A DNA stretch of 9,490 nt from an uncultured Lachnospiraceae bacterium (GTDB taxonomy: Bacteria > Bacillota > Clostridia > Lachnospirales > Lachnospiraceae): NCBI GenBank assembly GCA_910585895.1, contig CAJUHY010000077.1:1-9490 (forward strand), read 5' to 3'. Made by a program: the position numbers and the translations under genes. The first letter of the stretch is position 1. Every line of letters starts with the position of its first letter. The notes beneath the pieces were generated by a model. The model made no database searches and was not told the DNA's origin. It saw only the letters and a list, made by a program, of their open reading frames with translations. Below are positions 5,218-9,490 of the stretch, one piece after another.

Positions 5218-5916
5218 ATGGCGATATTAGTTTTGGTTGTGGAGGATGACTGTGATATTAGTCTGATGTTAAAGGAACTTCTCACAGGTCAGGGATATGA
5301 GACAATGCAGGCGTTTTCCGGGACAGAGGCGTTGCTGTGCATGGAGAAGCGTGTGCCGGAGGCGGTGATTTTGGATTTGATGCTGCCGGGGATGAATGGA
5401 GAGGATGTCTTACATAACATAAAAAATGAGCATCCCCATGTCTGCGTCATTGTCTCCTCGGCGCGGGATGACGTACAGACCAGAGTGTCATTGCTTCGTG
5501 CCGGAGCAGATGATTATGTGGTGAAGCCTTTTGACACGGAGGAGCTTTTGGCAAGGTTAGAAGCAGTTCTGCGGCGCAGTACAGAGGGCGGAGAATCCAC
5601 AATTTCTATTGGTTCTGAAAAGGTGTTGGAATACAAAAATCTAAGAATTTATCCAGAAAATCTTCAGGTGCAGGCTTCAGGGCAGGAAATATCCCTGACG
5701 AAGAGGGAATATTTAATTTTAGAACTTCTGATGCGCCATCCAGGGAAAGTATATACCAGGAGCAATATCTATCAGTCTGTGTGGAACGAAGAATTTCTGG
5801 GAGAGGAGAATGCCGTCAATGTGCACATCAGCAATATCCGTCAGAAACTTGCCAGGGTCTGTCCAGATGAAACTTATATTCAGACTGTGTGGGGCATTGG
5901 GTTTAAAATGGGGTAA
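5218..5916 (+). CDS. OmpR/PhoB-family response regulator of the transporter module
   Basis: DNA-binding response regulator of 232 residues, the usual length. The receiver domain (1-118) has the acidic triad E9-D10-D11, phosphoacceptor D53 in VILDLMLPG, S80/S81 in IVSSARDD, and K103 in VVKPF. The C-terminal winged helix (about 136-232) has LTKREYLILELLMRHPGKVY, the recognition helix AVNVHISNIRQKL, and the closing hairpin IQTVWGIGFKM. The frame is open from GTG 5167, but ATG 5218 lies 6 nt after AAAGGAG (5205-5211) and begins right before the receiver, so it is chosen. No clear promoter was found for it in 5145-5217. It is followed by a kinase two genes downstream and is expected to be phosphorylated by it and to activate the promoter at 5943-5971, whose upstream repeats begin immediately after this gene's stop codon. 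Confidence 0.93.
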   Translation: MAILVLVVEDDCDISLMLKELLTGQGYETMQAFSGTEALLCMEKRVPEAVILDLMLPGMNGEDVLHNIKNEHPHVCVIVSSARDDVQTRVSLLRAGADDYVVKPFDTEELLARLEAVLRRSTEGGESTISIGSEKVLEYKNLRIYPENLQVQASGQEISLTKREYLILELLMRHPGKVYTRSNIYQSVWNEEFLGEENAVNVHISNIRQKLARVCPDETYIQTVWGIGFKMG

Positions 5917-5917
5917 C

Positions 5918-5961
5918 TTTATACTTTCTTTATATTTTATCTAAAGTTTCTAAAAAGTCGG
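5918..5961 (+). promoter_or_regulatory. Putative response-regulator operator: 11-bp-period direct repeats
   Basis: Four successive 11-bp units fill 5918-5961: TTTATACTTTC, TTTATATTTTA, TCTAAAGTTTC, TAAAAAGTCGG. The first three share TnTAnAnTTT. One-turn spacing of direct half-sites is the usual arrangement for OmpR/PhoB-type dimers. The array lies upstream of and across the weak -35, so it is probably the target of the regulator encoded just before it. The AT bias of intergenic DNA could produce some of this similarity. Confidence 0.4.
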
Positions 5962-5971
5962 CTGCTATACT
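5943..5971 (+). promoter_or_regulatory. Activator-type promoter of the transporter-kinase operon
   Basis: TGCTATACT (5963-5971) is an extended -10. The -35 position 17 nt upstream (5943-5948) reads AAAGTT and has little resemblance to the consensus, as expected where an activator replaces -35 contacts. Transcription would start near 5978, leaving a leader of about 100 nt. Confidence 0.55.
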
Positions 5972-5972
5972 G

Positions 5973-5988
5973 TTTCTTGTGAAAGAAA
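5973..5988. promoter_or_regulatory. Short palindrome over the predicted transcription start
   Basis: TTTCTT (5973-5978) and AAGAAA (5983-5988) are inverted about GTGA. It covers the predicted start site and could be an operator half-site pair or a weak 5' hairpin. Short enough to be chance. Confidence 0.2.
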
Positions 5989-5998
5989 ATATCAGGGC

Positions 5999-6061
5999 AG
6001 TTACCGTTCCTACAGATTTACATATTTGTGGCGCAGGTTGTAGAAAAGCGGTTCAGTAACT
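5999..6061 (+). other. Possible folded RNA leader of the transporter operon
   Basis: AGTTAC (5999-6004) is complementary to GTAACT (6056-6061). Inside it CCTACAGAT (6009-6017) can pair with ATTTGTGG (6024-6031) as 8 bp with a bulged T and a 6-nt TTACAT loop. This encloses the region before the ribosome binding site GGAGGAGG (6067-6074). No known riboswitch was recognised. Low confidence. Confidence 0.22.
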
Positions 6062-6080
6062 CGGCTGGAGGAGGAACAGT

Positions 6081-6992
6081 ATGGATTATGCGTTGAATAC
6101 GGATGGTATTACCAAGATATATGGGAAACATACCGTAGTGGACCATGTAAGTATGCATGTGAAAAAGGGAGATATATACGGCTTTATCGGCAAAAATGGT
6201 GCGGGGAAAACAACATTTATGAGAATTGTGGCAGGACTTGCGGCGCCCGCAGCGGGGAGCATGGAGCTGTTTGGCTCAGGAGACCTGGAAATGCAGCGGC
6301 AGCGTATAGGGACATTGATTGAACAGCCGGGGCTTTATGGAACGATGACAGCGAGGGACAATCTGGAAGTTGTGCGCAGAAGCCTTGGGATTGCCAGAAA
6401 GCAGACAGTGGATGAAATGTTGGAGTTTGTAGGGCTTTCCCAGACAGGAAAAAAGAAAGTTAAGAATTTTTCCCTGGGCATGAAGCAACGTTTGGGAATT
6501 GCCATTGCGCTGTTTCGCAGTCCTGATTTTCTGATATTGGATGAGCCTATCAATGGATTGGACCCGGAGGGAATTAAGGAAGTGCGTGATCTTTTATCGA
6601 AGCTCAACCGGGAAAAACAGATTACAATTTTGATTTCCAGCCATATTTTGGGGGAATTGTCCAAGATTGCAACCAGCTATGGAATTATCAAGGAAGGCGT
6701 ATTGATAGAGGAATTTGCAGCAGAGGATTTGGAAAGCAGATGCAGAAGATGTGTGAAATTAGTCGTCGATGATGCACAGCGTGCCTCCGCTATTTTGGAA
6801 GAAAAATGTCATATCACGGAATTCGATGTGCCGGAAGAAGGTGTTATTCGGGTATTTGATGGGCTTGACAATTCCTGGATTATGAATCGGGAGTTAGTCG
6901 AGAACGGTATACATCTGAAAGAAAGTTATCTTGCAGGTCAGGATTTGGAAGGATATTTTATGGATTTATTGGGAGGTGCGTCAAATGATTAA
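6081..6992 (+). CDS. LanF/BcrA-type ABC transporter ATPase
   Basis: Cytoplasmic ATPase subunit that drives a peptide-antibiotic detoxification transporter. The 303 residues carry Walker A GKNGAGKTT (37-45), signature SLGMKQRLG (131-139, LSGG replaced by SLGM), Walker B LILDEP (151-156), D-loop GLD (159-161) and switch histidine H188. The Q-loop region reads LIEQPGLYG (79-87), with glutamate E81 at the position that in lantibiotic-immunity ATPases such as NukF forms the E-loop variant. The C-terminal 80 residues (about 225-303) are the extra domain typical of BcrA-like ATPases. The start ATG 6081 lies 6 nt after GGAGGAGG. The stop overlaps the permease start by 8 bp, so both are translationally coupled. 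Bacitracin- or lantibiotic-type cargo is an inference from family; the actual substrate cannot be read. Confidence 0.93.
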   Translation: MDYALNTDGITKIYGKHTVVDHVSMHVKKGDIYGFIGKNGAGKTTFMRIVAGLAAPAAGSMELFGSGDLEMQRQRIGTLIEQPGLYGTMTARDNLEVVRRSLGIARKQTVDEMLEFVGLSQTGKKKVKNFSLGMKQRLGIAIALFRSPDFLILDEPINGLDPEGIKEVRDLLSKLNREKQITILISSHILGELSKIATSYGIIKEGVLIEEFAAEDLESRCRRCVKLVVDDAQRASAILEEKCHITEFDVPEEGVIRVFDGLDNSWIMNRELVENGIHLKESYLAGQDLEGYFMDLLGGASND

Positions 6993-7824
6993 TTTACTTA
7001 GTGCAGAATTTTATAAATTAAGGAAAAGTAAGGGTATTTATATTGGCGTATTGGTGGCGGCAGCTCTTGTATTATTGCTTTATGGCTCTTTGGTGATGAT
7101 TGATAAAATAAACCAGGGAGAAATTGCCAATGGTACTGCTGGCGTCATCGTATCTCCCAATGCAGGAGATGCGGGGGCGTCTGGGACGCCGCAATCCATG
7201 CTGCAGGAGATAGGGGTAATCGGCGTCCTGCAGCAGATGTTTGGAGGTCATTTTGTAGGAATCATTGCCGCTGTGCTGGTAAGTATTTTTGTGATACGAG
7301 AACATTCTGCCGGCACAATCAAAAATCTGGTAGGAAAGGGGTATTCGAGATTTGCCATTTTTACTGCAAAAATGATACCCGTTTTAATGCTTATGCTGGT
7401 ATTTGAATCAGTAGTGGCCTTGGTAACGATATGCTTGGGGATTCCGTTTATGGGATGGGAGCTATTTGCTGCCACAGCCTGGGAAGACGTTGTTGTCTAT
7501 ATAGGGCTTCAGTTAATGTTTGGAGCTGCGGTTGCCGCAATCTATATGCTGGTGGGGGAACTTACCAGAAATCTGGCGGCAGGAATTTCCGTGAGTATTG
7601 GGGCGCTGATGTTTTCTACAACACTTACAGCAGGTCTCGACCTTGTATTTCACCAAATGGAAATTGAGCCTTCTAAGTATTGGGTGCTGGATTTAGTAGC
7701 AGCCTGCCCTACTGTGGATTTTTCAGCAGAATTTTTGGTAAGGAGTGTTCTGGTGTCAGCAGTGTGGTTTATGATAGCGGCGGCGCTTGGCGTTTTGCAT
7801 TTCAAGAGGACGGATGTAAAATAA
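6985..7824 (+). CDS. ABC-2 type permease of the antimicrobial-peptide transporter
   Basis: Membrane partner of the preceding ATPase, 279 residues, with six predicted membrane segments: about 18-39, 90-104, 123-152, 169-190, 197-222 and 253-272. Between the first two lies a loop of about 50 residues probably outside the cell. After segment 2 comes REHSAGTIKNLVGKGYSR (105-122), the cytoplasmic coupling motif (E-x-x-x-G-T-I-K-N-x-x-x-x-G-x-S-R) common to BcrB/LanE-like permeases. The frame is open from 6931, but ATG 6985 lies 6 nt after GGGAGGTG (6971-6978) and begins at the usual MINLLSAEFYKLRKSK. It overlaps the ATPase stop. Only one permease gene is present, so the complex is more like BcrAB (homodimeric permease) than the two-permease LanFEG or CprABC type. 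Confidence 0.9.
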   Translation: MINLLSAEFYKLRKSKGIYIGVLVAAALVLLLYGSLVMIDKINQGEIANGTAGVIVSPNAGDAGASGTPQSMLQEIGVIGVLQQMFGGHFVGIIAAVLVSIFVIREHSAGTIKNLVGKGYSRFAIFTAKMIPVLMLMLVFESVVALVTICLGIPFMGWELFAATAWEDVVVYIGLQLMFGAAVAAIYMLVGELTRNLAAGISVSIGALMFSTTLTAGLDLVFHQMEIEPSKYWVLDLVAACPTVDFSAEFLVRSVLVSAVWFMIAAALGVLHFKRTDVK

Positions 7825-7846
7825 TGGATTTATAAAGGAAGAATAT

Positions 7847-8761
7847 ATGGAAATAATTCTCGCGTGTTTGAGTATATTTTTGGCGGCAGCAGCGGCGGTC
7901 TGCCTGCTGCGCCTGAGATACTACCGAAAACAAATCAATCATATCAAAGAGCAGTTGTTGTTTATAGAAGCGGAGGAAAGCAATTTTTTGCTGACCTCTG
8001 CTTATCCTGTGGGGAAAACAGAGGAACTTATCAATGTTCTCAATCATGTAATCGAAAAGTATAGGCAGAATCAACGACGCCTGAGTAAGGCAAATCGTAG
8101 TTATCGGGAGAGCATTGTCAGTATTTCACATGATATCCGTACACCGCTGACGTCTGTAAAAGGCTATCTCCAGCTGCAAAAAAACAAAGATGTCCCAGCG
8201 GAGAAGAAAGCAGAATATTTAAGGGTTGTGGAGCGCAGGCTGGAAGAACTTGGGGATATTTTAAATCAGCTTTTTGAATACGCCAGGCTTGAGGCTGGAG
8301 AATTTCAGCTGAATCCGCAGCGAATAAATGTGGGCAATACGTTTGCAGAGCTTATTTCCATGTTTTACGAAGATTTTATGGTAAAAGGTTTGGAGCCGCA
8401 GGTTGAGATTTGCCAAGAAGTTATGTTTATCCAGGCGGACAGCCATGCGTTTTCCAGAATATTGGAAAACCTGATTAAAAATGCATTGCTGCATGGAATG
8501 GGAAATTATCACTTTTCTCTTACATCGGATAAAGGTTATGCGCTAATCGTTATTGCTAATCATACAGAACAGATAGAGGAAAAAGATTTGCAGCAGATTT
8601 TTGAACGCTTCTATACGACAGACTTATCTAGAAGCCGCAAGACTACCGGTCTGGGGCTTGCCATTGCCAAGGAATTCACGGAGCAGATGGGAGGGAGTAT
8701 TGAGGCGTTTTTGCAGGAGGGTTGTTTTAGGGTGGAGGTGCGTTTTCCATTGCTATGCTGA
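7847..8761 (+). CDS. Sensor histidine kinase of the transporter module
   Basis: Membrane kinase of 304 residues expected to phosphorylate the response regulator encoded at 5218-5916. One clear membrane segment (about 3-22) and no sizeable extracellular domain, so sensing is probably within the membrane or through the transporter. Dimerisation and phosphoacceptor box: SISHDIRTPLTSVKGY (92-107) with H95. Catalytic domain: N box ILENLIKNALLHG (205-217), F box IFERFY (251-256), G2 box TTGLGLAIAK (266-275). The G1 box D-x-G-x-G is not visible: at its place is ALIVIANHTEQIEE (232-245), a substitution I also recall in kinases of bacitracin and lantibiotic modules. ATG 7847 lies 5 nt after AAAGGAAG. 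It follows the permease by 22 nt and shares its operon. No terminator is obvious after its stop. Confidence 0.92.
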   Translation: MEIILACLSIFLAAAAAVCLLRLRYYRKQINHIKEQLLFIEAEESNFLLTSAYPVGKTEELINVLNHVIEKYRQNQRRLSKANRSYRESIVSISHDIRTPLTSVKGYLQLQKNKDVPAEKKAEYLRVVERRLEELGDILNQLFEYARLEAGEFQLNPQRINVGNTFAELISMFYEDFMVKGLEPQVEICQEVMFIQADSHAFSRILENLIKNALLHGMGNYHFSLTSDKGYALIVIANHTEQIEEKDLQQIFERFYTTDLSRSRKTTGLGLAIAKEFTEQMGGSIEAFLQEGCFRVEVRFPLLC

Positions 8762-8831
8762 GGGTGTGGGTATCTGTGGCAAGTGTGCAGCAGAACAAAA
8801 TATTAAAGAAATGGTATTATCTTCTGAGGTA

Positions 8832-8840
8832 TGTTATACT
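8832..8840 (+). promoter_or_regulatory. Extended -10 promoter of the RCC1-repeat gene
   Basis: TGTTATACT (8832-8840) is an extended -10. The -35 17 nt upstream (TGGTAT, 8812-8817) is weak. Transcription would start near 8847, about 54 nt before the strong ribosome binding site AAAGGAGGAGG (8901-8911). Confidence 0.4.
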
Positions 8841-8916
8841 ATGCTCATATATTAACGATACAAAACCCTAAGAAATTGTGACCAAAAGCATATTGATTCC
8901 AAAGGAGGAGGTATTT

Positions 8917-9490
8917 ATGAGAAAAAAATAATATCTGTTTTTTTGATTACGGCAATTACCATAAGTTCTGTCCTATCAGCAGGATTATCTGTAACAGGCG
9001 AAGCAAAAGCGGCGGCAGCAGAAACGGATGCCGCGGAAACGGAGGCGCCGGTAGCAAACGTATATCTGGGACTGAATCACAGTGCGGCGCTTACAGAAAA
9101 CGGAGTGTTATATTGCTAGGGGTCGAACACCAGCGGGGAAATAGGGAACGGAAGAACAGAACATTCTGTGGAATTGCCGTATAAAACGCTGGACCATGTA
9201 TCGTCTGCTTCGTTGGGATGGGCCCATAGCGCGGCAATTACAGAAGACGGCAGTTTATATTGCTGGGGAAGCAACTGGTACCAGCAAGCGGGGAACGGTT
9301 CTGAGGCGGAAGCACAGACGGAGCCGGTGAAAGTGTTGGAGCAAGTATCGTCTGTTTCATTGGGAGACAATCACAGCGCGGCAGTCACAGAAGACGGCAG
9401 CTTATATTGCTGGGGATATAATGAGTATGGGCAGGTAGGGAACGGCACAACGGTAAATCAGTCAACGCCGGTGAAAGTATTGGAAAACGT
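8917..9490 (+). pseudogene. RCC1-repeat secreted protein, disrupted by a frameshift and a stop (partial)
   Basis: ATG 8917 sits 5 nt after a very strong AAAGGAGGAGG, but reads M-R-K-K-stop. One more A in the A7 tract at 8922-8928 would restore M-R-K-K-I-I-S-V-F-L-I-T-A-I-T, a good signal peptide with a hydrophobic core and an alanine-rich AKAAAAE end, so the protein was secreted. RCC1-type (alpha-tubulin suppressor-like) beta-propeller repeats of 46-49 residues follow, each with a core like V-S-S-x-S-L-G-x-x-H-S-A-A-x-T-E-D-G-S, then LYCWGSN, then GNG and PVKVLE. The first repeat has TAG (9117-9119) where repeats 2 and 3 have TGG of LYCW. The frame is open to the right edge, where a fourth repeat begins. 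Unless slippage or sequence error explains both lesions, it is a pseudogene. Surface binding or adhesion roles are known for secreted RCC1 proteins only in general, and none can be assigned here. Confidence 0.8.
9060..9488 (+). repeat. Three RCC1-type tandem repeats at DNA and protein level
   Basis: Repeat units begin at GTA 9060, 9198 and 9345 with lengths of 138, 147 and 144 bp; a fourth begins at 9489. Units 2 and 3 are close in DNA (both start GTATCGTCTG and both hold ACAGAAGACGGCAG, then TTATATTGCTGGGGA), so recent duplication or gene conversion is likely. Unit 1 is more diverged. Confidence 0.75.

Noticed and set aside
7431..7667. Glycine- and cysteine-rich plus-strand frame inside the permease gene
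   Set aside because: Lies in another frame within a well-supported membrane protein gene and has no ribosome binding site.
8601..8855. 84-residue frame overlapping the kinase 3' end
   Set aside because: Covers the conserved kinase G2 box in another frame; composition and lack of start signals indicate a shadow.
9116..9370. 84-residue minus-strand frame across the RCC1 repeats
   Set aside because: Antisense of repeat sequence; its apparent internal repetition comes from the RCC1 units.
1..9490. CRISPR array, tRNA or rRNA genes, prophage or plasmid replication genes
   Set aside because: Looked for and not seen: no regularly spaced identical repeats with unique spacers, no cloverleaf candidates or rRNA-like stretches noticed.

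Overview
The window looks like a chromosomal accessory region of a low-to-medium GC Clostridia, most likely a Lachnospiraceae-type gut anaerobe. The grounds are strong AGGAGG ribosome binding sites a few bases before the starts, extended -10 promoters (TGnTATAAT type), protein families typical of that group (LanF/BcrA-type transporter with a two-component system, bacteriohemerythrin, Imm51-like immunity fragment), and no sign of plasmid or phage replication genes. The assignment is an inference from style and families, not from a marker gene.

Region 1 (1-3660) is a gene graveyard with a few intact genes. It holds the 5' end of a leftward gene (1-85), a transposase fragment joined to the 3' end of an L-lactate dehydrogenase gene (102-481) with that gene's probable terminator, an intact family 2 glycosyltransferase (641-1540), an intact acidic protein of unknown family (1645-2157), a head-to-head deletion scar between a Crp/Fnr-type regulator (minus strand) and a serine hydrolase of the beta-lactamase family (plus strand) (2206-2886), an intact GNAT acetyltransferase (2962-3444) and a short Imm51-like remnant (3481-3627).

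Region 2 (3650-5144) is a self-contained transcription unit. An extended -10 promoter, one gene for a hemerythrin / CheX-like / receiver-domain fusion protein, and a 15-bp-stem terminator. The hemerythrin domain keeps six of the seven usual iron ligands, but the first histidine is arginine. This is the most unusual intact gene here.

Region 3 (5218-8761) is a complete antimicrobial-peptide-type detoxification module: OmpR-family response regulator, ABC ATPase, ABC-2 permease and histidine kinase, all on the plus strand. The gap after the regulator holds 11-bp-period repeats immediately upstream of a promoter with a good extended -10 and a poor -35, which is what an activator-dependent promoter looks like. 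The kinase lies behind the transporter, so induction would raise transporter and kinase together.

Region 4 (8832-9490) is the start of a secreted RCC1-repeat protein gene with a strong ribosome binding site but two lesions: a one-base-short A tract in the signal peptide and a Trp-to-stop change in the first repeat. It runs off the right edge.
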